Shown here one piece after another: positions 1 to 9,312 of a DNA stretch of 64,000 nucleotides; position 1 is the stretch's first letter, and every line of letters begins with the position of its first letter. The position numbers and the translations under genes are program-made. A model generated the notes under the pieces. It saw only the letters and a list, made by a program, of their open reading frames with translations, searched no databases and was not told the origin of the DNA. Origin of the DNA: Rhizorhabdus wittichii RW1 (GTDB lineage: Bacteria; Pseudomonadota; Alphaproteobacteria; Sphingomonadales; Sphingomonadaceae); the NCBI GenBank assembly GCA_000016765.1, contig CP000699.1:4405501-4469500 (forward strand), given 5' to 3'.

Positions 1-3000
1 GTCAAGCCCTACGACCTGCCGGCTGGGCGCGAGGTCGCGCTGTTCGTGACCCATTCGCGTTCGGGCAAGATCAAGCCCAACGTCCTGCCCTATGTTCGCG
101 CGCTCAGGCAGGCGGGGCTCGCCGTCTTCCTGGTCGCGACCGTCGACCGGCCCGTCGACCTGCCGGCCGAGCTGCTCGACAGCGTCGACGCGGCGATGGT
201 CCGCCGCAATGCGGGCTACGACTTCGCCGCCTGGGCGCATGCGCTGAAGCTCCATCCCCGGCTGTACGGGGCCGCGACCCTCTATCTCGTCAACGACAGC
301 GTAGTGCCGGCGGCCGACGACGCGCGGATCGCCGCGATTGTCGACCGGGTCCGCCGCAGCGGCGCCGACCTGATCGGGCTGACCGAGAGCCACGAGTGGC
401 GCTGGCACGTCCAGAGCTATTTCCTGGCGATCAAGCCGGGCCTGCTCGCGTCGCGCTCGTTCCACGGCTTCATGGACGACGTCCGGCTGCTGACCCGCAA
501 GGATCACGTCATCCGCGCCTATGAGGTGCGGCTGGCCGAGATCGCCGAGGAGGCCGGGCGCTCGGTCGAGATCCTCTTCCCCAGCGCGACCGCGATCAAC
601 CCGACGCTGTTCGGATGGCGCGGGCTGCTCGGGCAGGGCATGCCCTTCGTCAAGGTGCTGCTGCTGCGCGGCACCTTCGACGCGATCGACACCGACGGCT
701 GGCGCGACGTGCTCGCCGGTGCGGGCTTCGACGTCGCGCTCGCCGAGGCGACGGTCGCGGCGGGGGCGGAGGAGGGACCGGTCGACGATGGCGGCCGGCT
801 GCTGGCCCGTCGCATGCCGGCCGGGCTGCGCGCCGACCGGCCGCTCAAGGTCGCCTTCTTCGGGCCCTGGAACTACGACAACGGCCTCGGCCATGCCAGC
901 CGCGGGATCATCGCGGCGATCCGGCGCACCGGCGTCCTGCTCAACCTCCATCCGGTCAAGCGGCCCTTCCATATCCACAAGCCGCTGGTCCCGCCCACCG
1001 ACATCCTCGACTTCGAAGGTCCGGCCGACGTCGCGATCGTCCATCTCAATCCCGACAGCTGGCACCTGCTGACCGACGACCAGCGCGAGACGATCGCCCG
1101 GGCGAAGCGTCGCATCGGCTATTGGGTCTGGGAGATGGGCCATATCCCGCCGGCCTGGCGCCGCAACTTCGGCGCGGTCGACCGGATCTGGGCGCCGAGC
1201 CGCTATTGCGCCGAGCTGTTCGCCGCGCAGGGCGGCGTGCCGGTCGACGTGGTCCCGCACGCCGTGCCGGTGGGCGAGCCGGCGACGGTCGACCGGGCCG
1301 GTGCGCTCGCCCGGCTCGGCCTGCCCGCCGATCGCCGGGTCATCCTCTATGTGTTCGACGGGTCGAGCTATCTGGTCCGCAAGAACCCGGCCGCGCTGGT
1401 CCGCGCCTTCTCGGCCTCCGGCCTCGCCGCGCGCGGCTGGTCGCTGCTGCTCAAGACCAAGCATCTCCAGGACCGGCCCGAGGAAGGCGAGGCGTTCCGC
1501 GCCCTCGCCGAGGGGACCGAGGGCGTGGTGCTGGTTGACCGGGCGATGGCGGCGGAGGAACTGGCCGAGCTGACGGCGCTCGCCGATCTCTACGCCTCGC
1601 CGCATTGCTCCGAGGGGTTCGGCCTGACGATCGCCGAGGCGATGGCGGCGGGCAAGCCGGTGGTCGCGACCGACTTCGGCGGCAGTCGCGACTTCCTCGA
1701 CGCATCGGTCGGCTGGCCGGTCAAGGCGCATCCCTGGCGGCTCGAGCAGGATTTCGGCCATTATACCGAAGGCGGCGACTGGGCGCGGATCGACGAGCCG
1801 GCGCTCGCCGCCACGCTGGCGTGCGCGGCCGACGCGATCGAGGCTGGCGGCGACGGCAAGGGCAAGGCCGCCCGCGACCGGATCGCCGCGCAACTCTCCT
1901 ACGACGCGGTGGCCGAACGGGTCGCGGCCAGCCTCGCGGCGCTGCGCGAGATGCCGGTGGGCGGCGGTGGCGTCCATGTCGAGCCCAATCTCCTGGCCGG
2001 CATGCCGGTCGAGCAGGCGATCCTCGGCCCGGGGCTGAGCCTTGTCGCCCTGGCCCCCGACGGCGCGCTCGATACGCCGCTGCCCGAGGACCTGCCGACC
2101 GACCGCGCCGCGTGGGTCATCCTCGCCCCGCGCGGCGCTATCCTCGCGCCGATGATCGAGCGCGACTGGCGCCAGGCGGCCGAGGCCCGTCCCGATGTCG
2201 GCATCTTCTACGGCGACGATTTCGCGGCAGGGGCCGAGCGCGGGATCGACCAGCTCCGGCTGAAGCCGGCCTTCGACCTGACCCTGCTCGCCGCGCAGGA
2301 CTATATCGGCGCGCCGCTGATCGTCCGCGCCTCGGTGCTTGCCGACCTCGGTCTGCGCGCGGGGATGGGCACGGCGCTGCTCGACGATCTGCTGCTGCGC
2401 GCGTACCATGCCGGCGTCTCGATCGAGCGGATCGCCAGGGTGCTGCTGCTCCATCCGGGGCCGCGCCCGCAGGCCGACCCGGTGGTGCGACAGGCGATGC
2501 TCGCGGCGCAGCCGCGCTTCGCCCACCATCGCTTCCGCCCCGGCCGCGCGCCGGGCACGCTGGCGCAGGAACGGCGGTTCGGCCGCGATCATCCGCCGGT
2601 GTCGCTGCTCATCCCGACCCGGCGGAGCAAGCTGCCCGGCGGGCGCACCGCCTATGTCGAGCGGCTGCTCAAGGCGCTCGTCGCCACCGACTGGCCGATG
2701 GACCGGCTGACCGTGATCGTCGGCGACGACGTCGCGGGCGAGCCGGCCTGGGCGAAGCGCGCCTGGCCCTTCGCGCTGCGCCGGATCGAGACGCCGCGCC
2801 GCGACGATGAGCCGTTCAACTATGCCGCGAAGATGAACCGGCTGTGGCGCGCCGCCGGGAGCGAGCAGATCGTGATGATGAACGACGATCTGCTTCCCAC
2901 CGAACCCGGCTGGCTGAGGGCGCTGATCGGCTTCACGATGGACGAGGGCGTCGGCGGCGCCGGCGGGCGCCTGCTCTATGAGGACGGCCGGCTCCAGCAT

Positions 3001-3435
3001 GCCGGCATTGGCCCGCTGTTCGGCGCGATCGCCCATGTCTGGGCGGGCCGGGAGACGGTCGCGGGCAGCTATCAGGACTGGGCGCTGGTCCAGCGCGAAT
3101 GGTCGGCGGTGACGGGCGCGCTGTTCGCGACGCGGCGCTCGCTGATGGAGGAGGTCGGCGGCTTCGACGAGCAGTTCACGCTCGAATATAACGACATCGA
3201 CCTCTGCCTGCGGCTGCGGGCGCTGGGCTATCGGATCGTCTGCACGCCGGAGGCGGAGATGGTCCATGCCGAGCGCGCCTCGCGCGGCGACATGCCCGCG
3301 GGCGGGGACCAATATGCCGCCTTCCACCAACGCTGGAAGCACTGGCTCGACGACGATCCCTCCTGGCATCCCGGCCTCAGCCGCGACAGTTTCGAGCTGA
3401 TGCCGATCGACGATCCCCGCGCCTGGTATCGGTGA
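1..3435 (+). CDS. multidomain glycosyltransferase (RgpF-like + GT4 + GT2), 5' partial
   Basis: The frame is open from base 1, so the gene starts outside the window; the first internal GTG (46) is not a convincing start because homologous sequence (VKPYDLPAGREVALFVTHS) lies before it. Three blocks are visible, numbered from base 46: residues 1-220 resemble rhamnan-synthesis protein F (SGKIKPNVLPYVRALR); 267-630 form a GT4 transferase (GPWNYDNGLGHASRG, then SEGFGLTIAEAMAAGKPVV); about 850-1110 form a GT2 transferase with SLLIPTRRSK, a DxD-like MMNDDLLP and YNDIDLCLRLRALGY. It is probably a cytoplasmic polymerising enzyme adding several sugars to a surface polysaccharide. The rml genes and export genes nearby fit a rhamnose-containing capsule or EPS. 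Acceptor and sugar specificity cannot be read from the sequence. Confidence 0.88.
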   Translation, partial: VKPYDLPAGREVALFVTHSRSGKIKPNVLPYVRALRQAGLAVFLVATVDRPVDLPAELLDSVDAAMVRRNAGYDFAAWAHALKLHPRLYGAATLYLVNDSVVPAADDARIAAIVDRVRRSGADLIGLTESHEWRWHVQSYFLAIKPGLLASRSFHGFMDDVRLLTRKDHVIRAYEVRLAEIAEEAGRSVEILFPSATAINPTLFGWRGLLGQGMPFVKVLLLRGTFDAIDTDGWRDVLAGAGFDVALAEATVAAGAEEGPVDDGGRLLARRMPAGLRADRPLKVAFFGPWNYDNGLGHASRGIIAAIRRTGVLLNLHPVKRPFHIHKPLVPPTDILDFEGPADVAIVHLNPDSWHLLTDDQRETIARAKRRIGYWVWEMGHIPPAWRRNFGAVDRIWAPSRYCAELFAAQGGVPVDVVPHAVPVGEPATVDRAGALARLGLPADRRVILYVFDGSSYLVRKNPAALVRAFSASGLAARGWSLLLKTKHLQDRPEEGEAFRALAEGTEGVVLVDRAMAAEELAELTALADLYASPHCSEGFGLTIAEAMAAGKPVVATDFGGSRDFLDASVGWPVKAHPWRLEQDFGHYTEGGDWARIDEPALAATLACAADAIEAGGDGKGKAARDRIAAQLSYDAVAERVAASLAALREMPVGGGGVHVEPNLLAGMPVEQAILGPGLSLVALAPDGALDTPLPEDLPTDRAAWVILAPRGAILAPMIERDWRQAAEARPDVGIFYGDDFAAGAERGIDQLRLKPAFDLTLLAAQDYIGAPLIVRASVLADLGLRAGMGTALLDDLLLRAYHAGVSIERIARVLLLHPGPRPQADPVVRQAMLAAQPRFAHHRFRPGRAPGTLAQERRFGRDHPPVSLLIPTRRSKLPGGRTAYVERLLKALVATDWPMDRLTVIVGDDVAGEPAWAKRAWPFALRRIETPRRDDEPFNYAAKMNRLWRAAGSEQIVMMNDDLLPTEPGWLRALIGFTMDEGVGGAGGRLLYEDGRLQHAGIGPLFGAIAHVWAGRETVAGSYQDWALVQREWSAVTGALFATRRSLMEEVGGFDEQFTLEYNDIDLCLRLRALGYRIVCTPEAEMVHAERASRGDMPAGGDQYAAFHQRWKHWLDDDPSWHPGLSRDSFELMPIDDPRAWYR

Positions 3436-3450
3436 GGGCATAAAAGCCTA

Positions 3451-3469
3451 GGCTCGGGTGGAGCGAGCC
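3451..3469. other. small hairpin between glycosyltransferase genes
   Basis: GGCTCG (3451-3456) and CGAGCC (3464-3469) form a 6-bp stem with a 7-base loop in the 48-base gap between the two + strand genes. There is no following T-run, so a weak attenuator or a chance structure are both possible. Confidence 0.3.
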
Positions 3470-3483
3470 GCTAACCGCTTCCC

Positions 3484-6144
3484 ATGGCCACGCAGAAACC
3501 CTTCGCCGACGGTCCGGCCGTAGCCGTAGCCGACCTGCCGCCCGCCTTCGACGCCGGCTATTATCTGTCGGCCAATCCCGACCTGGCGATCGCCGCCGAT
3601 GTGGCCGCCGACCATTATGCCGCGACCGGCCGGGCCGAGGGCCGGATCGCCTCGCCGCTGGCGCTGCGCGAGAATCTGATCGGGCTGATCGCCGACGGGC
3701 GCTCGGTGCTGGAGATCGGGCCGTTCTGCCGGCCGCTGCTGCGCGGGCCCAACATCGCCTATCTCGACGTGCTCGATGCCGCGCAGTTGCGCGCGCGGGC
3801 GGTGGAGGTCGGCGCCGATCCGGCCGGATGCCCCGCGCATATCGACTATGTCGGCGGGCTCGAGCAGGTACGGCGGCGCTTCGACGCGGTGATCAGCAGC
3901 CATGCGATCGAGCATCAGCCCGACCTGATCCACCATCTCCAGCAGATCGAGCGGATATTGCGGGCCGACGGCCTGTTCTGCCTGATCGTGCCCGACAAGC
4001 GCTATTGCTTCGACCATCATATCGCCGAAAGCACGATCGCCGACGTGATCGAGGCGCATCGCGAGCAGCGGCGGCGGCACAGTCTGGCGAGCGTGATCGA
4101 GCATCACGCGCTGACCACCCACAATGATCCGCGCCTCCACTGGGCCGGGGACCATGGCCCCGCCGTCCGGGCCGACCGCGTGGCGCAGGTGGAAAAGGCG
4201 ATGCGCAGCCATGACTTCAATCCCGGCCGCTATATCGACGTCCACGCCTGGTATTTCACGCCCGACAGCTTCCGCACGACGATCGAGACGTTGACGGAAC
4301 TTGGGCTGATCGGCCTCGAGCTGGCCGGGGTCTACGATACTGCGCACGGCCGGAACGAGTTCTGCGCGGTGCTGCGCCTCGGCGCTGCGGCCCGGGCGCG
4401 GGTGCGCGAGGCGCGCGACGAGGGCGGGGTGCTGTTCCTCCAGACCGCCGATGCCGAGCATTATGCGCCGATGCTGGCGATCACCGCCGCCGGCGTCCGC
4501 GAATATTGTCGTCGGCACGGCTTCGGCTATGAGAGCTTCCTGGGCGTCAAGCGCGGCTTCCACCCCTGGCAGGCGACCTTCAACCGCATCCCGATGCTGG
4601 AGGAACTGGTCGCACGGGGCTTCACCGGCTGGGCGGTCTATCTCGACGCCGACGCCTATATCCAGGATCTCGATTTCGACCTGACCGCCTATCTGGCCGA
4701 CAAGGGGGATCGCGCCGCGATCTTCGCGACCTCGGGGGTGACGGGCGAGCATTGGGACGTCAATGCCGGCGTCGCGCTGATCAACCTCGGCCATCCGCTC
4801 GGCCGCGAACTGGTCGCGCGATGGAGCGCCGTCTTCGCCGCGCACAGCGACGAAACGCTGCGAGGCGCCGTGGAATGGATGGGCGCCGGCAACGACCAGG
4901 ATTTGCTGCACAAGATATTGGAGCGGGACGAGGCGATCGCCCGGGCCGTTCTGGTCGAGCCGATGAGCCTGCTCAACGGACCGGACGCCCGTTTCATCCG
5001 CCAGCAGTTGCGCACGCTGGGACCGACGCTGGAGGCGCGGACGGACGCCCTGGCGGAGGCGGTGTCGCTCGCCCTGCGTCGCGGCGGAAACATGCGGTCC
5101 GCCCTCATGACCGACGCGGATCAGCGCTGGGCGGCGCGCTTCGCGCATCCCGAAGGACGCATTCCGGAACTGGTCGAGGCGCCGGTGCCCGATCCGCTGC
5201 CGGCGGTCGCGGCCAGGATCGCCGCGGCGTGGTCGGCCGCGGGGGGAGGCGATGCGGGATGGCCCGCTTATCAGCAGGCCCTGGCCGATGGCCTTCGCGC
5301 CAACGACGCCGCGACGGTGGCGGCGGAACTGGCCGGCCTGGGCCGGTCGCAGGCCGCGCAGGGCTTTCTCGGCGGCGCGCGCCAGCATGCGCGCGCGCGC
5401 GATCGCGGCTTCGCCAGGCGGCTGGCGGGCTGGACCTATGACAAGCTCGTCTCGCTGGCGGAGGCGGTGGGCGTGCTGCCGCTCGAAAATCCGGAGAATG
5501 GCCGCTGGGGCGAGAATGCGCTGACCGACCCGGCCGAGCTGTTCGCTGGGGTCGAGGCGGCGCTGGGAGCCGATCTCGCCCCGCCGGCCTCGGTCGGCGG
5601 CCATCTCGGCATCGCCGTGGGGCGGGGCATCGTCCTCCACATGCGGATGCTCGACGCGATCCACGCGGCCTGGCGGCTCCGCCAGCTCGCCGACACGGCC
5701 GGCCTGGGCAATGATGCGCGAATCGCCGAGATCGACGGCGGGGCCGGGCTGACGGCCTATTATGCGCTGCGCCTGGGCCTGACCCGATACCGGCTGTTCG
5801 ACACGCCGACGATGAACGCGATCCAGGCCTATCTGCTCGCCGGGGCAGGGCCGTTGCAGCCGGAGCCGCTCGTCGCCTTCGCCGCGCAGCCGCCGGGATC
5901 GATCGACATCCTGTTCAACGCCGACACGCTGCCGGGAATGGAGCAGGCGGCGGCGGTCGCCCATCTCCGCGACGCGGCGCGGATCGGCATCCGGCACGTC
6001 TTCAGCATCAACCACGAGGCGGCCGCGCCCGGCCAGGCCCCCGTATCCGACCTGCTCCGCGAGGCCGGCGGCTATCGCCTCGCCGCCCGCCACCGCCACT
6101 GGCTGCGGGCGGGCTATGTCGAGGAGCATTATCTGCTGGTCTGA
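3484..6144 (+). CDS. methyltransferase-glycosyltransferase-methyltransferase-like fusion protein
   Basis: An 886-residue protein. Residues 17-50 carry the YYLSANPDL...HYAATGRAEGR motif often found at the edge of polysaccharide-synthesis proteins. Residues about 60-300 are a class I SAM methyltransferase (VLEIGPFCRPLL; SSHAIEHQPDLIHHLQQIER). Residues about 317-530 are a glycosyltransferase of the galactosyltransferase/GT34-like type, with YLDADAYI as the DxD site and an NAGVALINLGHP segment. Residues about 645-886 look like a second methyltransferase-like or sugar O-methyltransferase domain (IAEIDGGAGLTAYYALRLG). The middle domain is clearly paralogous to the protein at 8328-9221. Together with the flanking methyltransferases it probably decorates an exported glycan. 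ATG start at 3484. Confidence 0.82.
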   Translation: MATQKPFADGPAVAVADLPPAFDAGYYLSANPDLAIAADVAADHYAATGRAEGRIASPLALRENLIGLIADGRSVLEIGPFCRPLLRGPNIAYLDVLDAAQLRARAVEVGADPAGCPAHIDYVGGLEQVRRRFDAVISSHAIEHQPDLIHHLQQIERILRADGLFCLIVPDKRYCFDHHIAESTIADVIEAHREQRRRHSLASVIEHHALTTHNDPRLHWAGDHGPAVRADRVAQVEKAMRSHDFNPGRYIDVHAWYFTPDSFRTTIETLTELGLIGLELAGVYDTAHGRNEFCAVLRLGAAARARVREARDEGGVLFLQTADAEHYAPMLAITAAGVREYCRRHGFGYESFLGVKRGFHPWQATFNRIPMLEELVARGFTGWAVYLDADAYIQDLDFDLTAYLADKGDRAAIFATSGVTGEHWDVNAGVALINLGHPLGRELVARWSAVFAAHSDETLRGAVEWMGAGNDQDLLHKILERDEAIARAVLVEPMSLLNGPDARFIRQQLRTLGPTLEARTDALAEAVSLALRRGGNMRSALMTDADQRWAARFAHPEGRIPELVEAPVPDPLPAVAARIAAAWSAAGGGDAGWPAYQQALADGLRANDAATVAAELAGLGRSQAAQGFLGGARQHARARDRGFARRLAGWTYDKLVSLAEAVGVLPLENPENGRWGENALTDPAELFAGVEAALGADLAPPASVGGHLGIAVGRGIVLHMRMLDAIHAAWRLRQLADTAGLGNDARIAEIDGGAGLTAYYALRLGLTRYRLFDTPTMNAIQAYLLAGAGPLQPEPLVAFAAQPPGSIDILFNADTLPGMEQAAAVAHLRDAARIGIRHVFSINHEAAAPGQAPVSDLLREAGGYRLAARHRHWLRAGYVEEHYLLV

Positions 6145-6301
6145 CCGGGAATGTGGAAGCGCGCCGGAATTGGTCCGGTTCGGATAATCCTGCGGCGGCA
6201 AAGGCTTGCCATGGGCAGGTTCGTCAATGCACTAGTCGAAGGGGGACGGGAAGTGTCGTCCCGCTGCCTTTTCCCACCATATACGGACGATCGGACGGAA
6301 T
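6145..6301 (+). promoter_or_regulatory. 157-base spacer with a GGGACG/CGTCCC hairpin
   Basis: This spacer separates the fusion gene from the next methyltransferase. GGGACG (6243-6248) pairs with CGTCCC (6257-6262) around an 8-base loop, and GCTGCCTTTT follows. It could be a weak terminator or leader structure. I see no convincing promoter boxes. Confidence 0.3.
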
Positions 6302-7255
6302 ATGAGCGTTTCCCGCGAGGAAGTCATCTGGGCCTACCGCATGTTGCTGGGTCGCGAGCCCGAGAGCGAGGCTGTCATCGAGCTCCAGATGGGGGCATCC
6401 GATCGAAACCATCTGCGCCAGGCCTTTCTCGGCAGCCCCGAGTTCCAGCGCCGTTTCGCCGGTCCATATGCGCCGTTGCCCGTCGGACGCTTCTTCGACG
6501 TCGATCGGACCGATATCGACATCGCCTGTTCCGATGAACAGCTCCAGGCGATGTTCGACCGGATCGGGGAGGCGTGGAAGACGTTCGGGGAAACCGAGCC
6601 GCACTGGTCGGTCCTCACCAGCGACTCCTTTCGCCAGGAAAACCTCGCCGCCAACATCGATGCCTTCTACGCCAGCGGGCGCAACGACGTCGATCTGCAT
6701 CTCCATTTCCTGCGGCGCGCCGGCTTGCCCGTCAGGTTCGGCAAGGCGCTCGATTTCGGTTGCGGCGTCGGGCGGCTGACGCTTGGCCTGGCGGCCCATG
6801 CCGATCAGGTCGTGGGGGTCGACATCTCACCGCCGCATCTGCGGCTGGCGACCGAGCGGGCGCGGGAGAGCGCCGTCGCCAACATATCGTTCGAGAGCAT
6901 CGCGGCGCCCGACGATCTCGATCGCTATCGCGATTTCGATCTGGTGATCAGCCTGATCGTCCTCCAGCACAATCCGCCGCCGGTGATGGCCAGCCTCTAT
7001 CGCAACCTGCTGCGGGCGCTGGCGCCGGGCGGCGTGGCGATCATCCAGATGCCCACCTTCATGCAGGGACAATCCTTCACGGCGGCGCACTATCTGGCGA
7101 ACGAGCAGCCGTCGATGGAGATGAACGCGCTTCCCCAGAAGCTGATCTTCGAGATCATCGAGGAGATGGGCTGCCGGGCGCTCGAAATCCGCGAGAATGG
7201 CGTCGCCGGCGAAAGCGGGCTGAGCCATGTCGTCGCGGCGCAACGCGTCCGATAA
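6302..7255 (+). CDS. class I SAM-dependent methyltransferase with N-terminal DUF4214-like segment
   Basis: A 317-residue protein. Residues 1-50 contain EEVIWAYRMLLGREPE followed by FLGSPEFQRRF, which is the DUF4214-like repeat seen in surface-glycan proteins. Residues about 140-250 carry SAM motif I (ALDFGCGVGRLTLGLA), the acidic VVGVDIS strand and LIVLQHNPPP as the post-II region. It is a predicted cytoplasmic methyltransferase acting on a sugar or lipid-linked glycan. It is convergent with the methyltransferase gene at 7289-8326, which has the same N-terminal segment. The substrate is not evident. Confidence 0.85.
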   Translation: MSVSREEVIWAYRMLLGREPESEAVIELQMGASDRNHLRQAFLGSPEFQRRFAGPYAPLPVGRFFDVDRTDIDIACSDEQLQAMFDRIGEAWKTFGETEPHWSVLTSDSFRQENLAANIDAFYASGRNDVDLHLHFLRRAGLPVRFGKALDFGCGVGRLTLGLAAHADQVVGVDISPPHLRLATERARESAVANISFESIAAPDDLDRYRDFDLVISLIVLQHNPPPVMASLYRNLLRALAPGGVAIIQMPTFMQGQSFTAAHYLANEQPSMEMNALPQKLIFEIIEEMGCRALEIRENGVAGESGLSHVVAAQRVR

Positions 7256-7288
7256 CGGTCGCTGGTTCGGGAGAGGGCGGCGGAGCGA

Positions 7289-8326
7289 TCAGCCCCGCTG
7301 CCGGAACTCGTAGACCTGCGCCCAATGGGAATTGGGGTCGCGATGCTCTGCACATTCGAACCCCGCCCGCGCGAACTCGCCGATCAGGAAATTCTTCTGG
7401 AAGCCGAGTTCGAGCCAGCCGCGAATCCGCATCACGGCGACATTCTCCCAGTCGAGCCGGAATCCCCATAGATAGGGCAGGTCGGAACAGAGCGCGTCGA
7501 AGATGGGTTCCCCGGCGAGGATGACCTTGCCGGTCGGGGTCAGGAGATCCCGCAGGCGTGGGAGCAGCGGCGCGAAATCCAGCGCGTGGTGGAAACTCTC
7601 GTAGAAGAAGATCAGGTCGTAGGCATTGGGAATGCCGGCCGGGTTGAAGCCGAACTCCCCGACGTGCGGCGTCAGGTCGACCTGGTAGCGATCCGCTGCG
7701 GTCTGCACGGCCCGGCAGAAGGCGGGATTGATGTCGACCGTGTCCACCTTCGCGCCGAGCCTGCCGAAGGAGAGGGCGGTCAGGCCGAAACCGGCGCCAT
7801 ATTCGAGCACCCGCTGCCCGGCGGCGATGTCGCTGCGCATCAGGATATGGCCCATCGCCATGAGCTGGCCGCCCGCGAACCTTGTATCGCCCGACGCATA
7901 GAAGGCGGGACGGAAGGTCGCGTCCAGATCGGCGATCTCGGGCGTATCCTCGTTGCTGGCCGGCTGGTAGTCCGACCGGTTGGTGATCGCCTCCCACAGC
8001 TTCAGCATCTGGTCCCGATAGGCGGTGCCCCAGGGATCGAGGGTCGGGTCGAACCAATCGGGCAGGCTCAGCGAATGGCCTCGCCAGCGGTCGTGATTGC
8101 CCTTCTCGAAGTCGAGCGCCACCTCGTCCAGCATGTCGAGGGTGATCGCCTTTTCCGACGTGAAGCGTGTCCGGAACCCGCCCCGGAATTCGTCCGATTG
8201 GAGCAGTGCCGCAAAAAGGTCGGTCCGTGTCTCGAAATGCCGGTGATGGTCGATCACCAGGTCGTTTTCCGGTTCCCGGCCCAATATCTCGCGATAGCCG
8301 TCGATCACGTCATCCCGACTGATCAT
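7289..8326 (-). CDS. class I SAM-dependent methyltransferase with DUF4214-like N-terminus
   Basis: A 345-residue product from the ATG at 8326. I chose this start over one at 8461 because ATG follows the upstream stop by one base (TGA-G-ATG), and the protein then begins MISRDDVIDGYREILGREPE, matching the layout of the protein at 6302-7255. SAM motif I is LEYGAGFGLTALSFGRLG, followed by VDTVDINPAF. The DLIFFYESFHHALDF segment matches the usual motif before the catalytic loop. It is the last gene of the minus-strand polysaccharide operon and is presumably a glycan methyltransferase. Confidence 0.83.
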   Translation of the reverse strand: MISRDDVIDGYREILGREPENDLVIDHHRHFETRTDLFAALLQSDEFRGGFRTRFTSEKAITLDMLDEVALDFEKGNHDRWRGHSLSLPDWFDPTLDPWGTAYRDQMLKLWEAITNRSDYQPASNEDTPEIADLDATFRPAFYASGDTRFAGGQLMAMGHILMRSDIAAGQRVLEYGAGFGLTALSFGRLGAKVDTVDINPAFCRAVQTAADRYQVDLTPHVGEFGFNPAGIPNAYDLIFFYESFHHALDFAPLLPRLRDLLTPTGKVILAGEPIFDALCSDLPYLWGFRLDWENVAVMRIRGWLELGFQKNFLIGEFARAGFECAEHRDPNSHWAQVYEFRQRG

Positions 8327-8327
8327 C

Positions 8328-9221
8328 TCAGCCGTCTTGCTTCCCAGGAGCTTCCGTGTCGCGGAGAGCAAGCTCCGCGCCGATTCTCGTCCGATATTCA
8401 GGGCTGTCGAGTAACAGGCCGACGACTTCCGGAATGCCATGTTCCAGTCCTTTCGCGGCAATGAGATGGGAATAGCTGGCGCTGCCCGGATCGGGCTCCC
8501 GTTTCAGGATGAGGCGATACAGGGCGGCGGTCACGCTGCTGGCCGGGCTTCCGTCGCCGGCATCGCCGAGGACCCGGGCGACCGCCGTCGCGATCGTGTC
8601 CGTCCTTCGCTCGATGTCGGTGTCCAGCGAATGGAGGAACTGCCGGATGAAGCGCGCCTCGTGGTGATTGAAGATCATCGGATCCTCGAACAGCACGGAG
8701 TCACGCAGCGCCACATTCTGGTCGAGCGACTGGTAGAGCATCGTCTGGTCATTGTCATAGTCCCAGACGGAGGTGAGGGTGCGCAGCCTTTCCTCGGGAA
8801 TGGCCATGAAGCGCCGCTTCCATTCCGCGATCAGGTCGGCGCTCGACGGGTGGGCGAGGTTGAAGAACAGCACCCCCGCGTTGATGTGCCAGGGCACCGT
8901 CTCGCCCGGGATGGTCGTCATGATCGCCGAGTGCCGCTGCTTGTCGGCGAGATAGGCGCGGAGATCGAAGGCCAGATCGTAGATATAGGCGTCGGCGTCC
9001 ATGTAGAGCGCCCAGCCGCGATAGCCGCGCTCGATCAGCTCGGTCAGCATGAACATGCGGTTGAACGTCGCGTGCGCGCCATGGAAGCCGCGCTTGATGC
9101 CGACGAAGCTTTCATAGGCGAAGCCGTGCCGCCGGCAATATTCGATCGCGGTGCGCGACGTGGCCCGCAGCATGCGGCTATATTTGAACGCATCCGAAGT
9201 CTGGAGGATCGTCAGCTCCAA
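8328..9221 (-). CDS. GT34/galactosyltransferase-like glycosyltransferase with C-terminal DUF4214-like segment
   Basis: About 297 residues from a TTG at 9221, preceded by AGGGGAG eight bases upstream. A start at 9362 would overlap kpsE and is less likely. The fold is the same as in the middle domain of the 3484-6144 protein: EYCRRHGFAYESFVGIKRGF, ALYMDADAYI (DxD) and HINAGVLFFNLAHP. The C-terminus adds a DUF4214-like segment (YRLILKREPDP...LLLDSPEYRTRIG). It is translationally coupled to the downstream methyltransferase. It probably transfers a hexose to the polysaccharide built by this locus. Confidence 0.8.
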   Translation of the reverse strand: MELTILQTSDAFKYSRMLRATSRTAIEYCRRHGFAYESFVGIKRGFHGAHATFNRMFMLTELIERGYRGWALYMDADAYIYDLAFDLRAYLADKQRHSAIMTTIPGETVPWHINAGVLFFNLAHPSSADLIAEWKRRFMAIPEERLRTLTSVWDYDNDQTMLYQSLDQNVALRDSVLFEDPMIFNHHEARFIRQFLHSLDTDIERRTDTIATAVARVLGDAGDGSPASSVTAALYRLILKREPDPGSASYSHLIAAKGLEHGIPEVVGLLLDSPEYRTRIGAELALRDTEAPGKQDG

Positions 9222-9245
9222 ACCGGTACTCCCCTGCTGTCCCGT

Positions 9246-9283
9246 GGCCGCTCCATCCCGCGAATATACGCGGGATGGCGGCC
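9246..9283. repeat. strong inverted repeat after kpsE
   Basis: CCATCCCGCG (9253-9262) and CGCGGGATGG (9269-9278) form a perfect 10-bp stem around AATATA. GGCCG/CGGCC extends it to 15 bp with a 2-base bulge. It lies 35-60 bases past the kpsE stop and just before the ribosome-binding site of the next gene. It could be a processing or stabilising structure, or a factor-dependent terminator, since no T-run follows. Confidence 0.6.
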
Positions 9284-9312
9284 ATCCATTCCCCAACTTT
9301 TCCGAAACTTCC

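Noticed and set aside
3448-6201. 917-codon minus-strand frame opposite the methyltransferase/glycosyltransferase fusion
   Set aside because: It mirrors the real gene; strong GC3 bias keeps antisense frames open. The product is low-complexity Arg/Gly-rich without recognisable motifs.
8327-8461. 45-codon N-terminal extension of the 7289-8326 methyltransferase
   Set aside because: It lies inside the upstream glycosyltransferase gene, and TGA-G-ATG coupling at 8324-8330 gives a start matching the paralogue.
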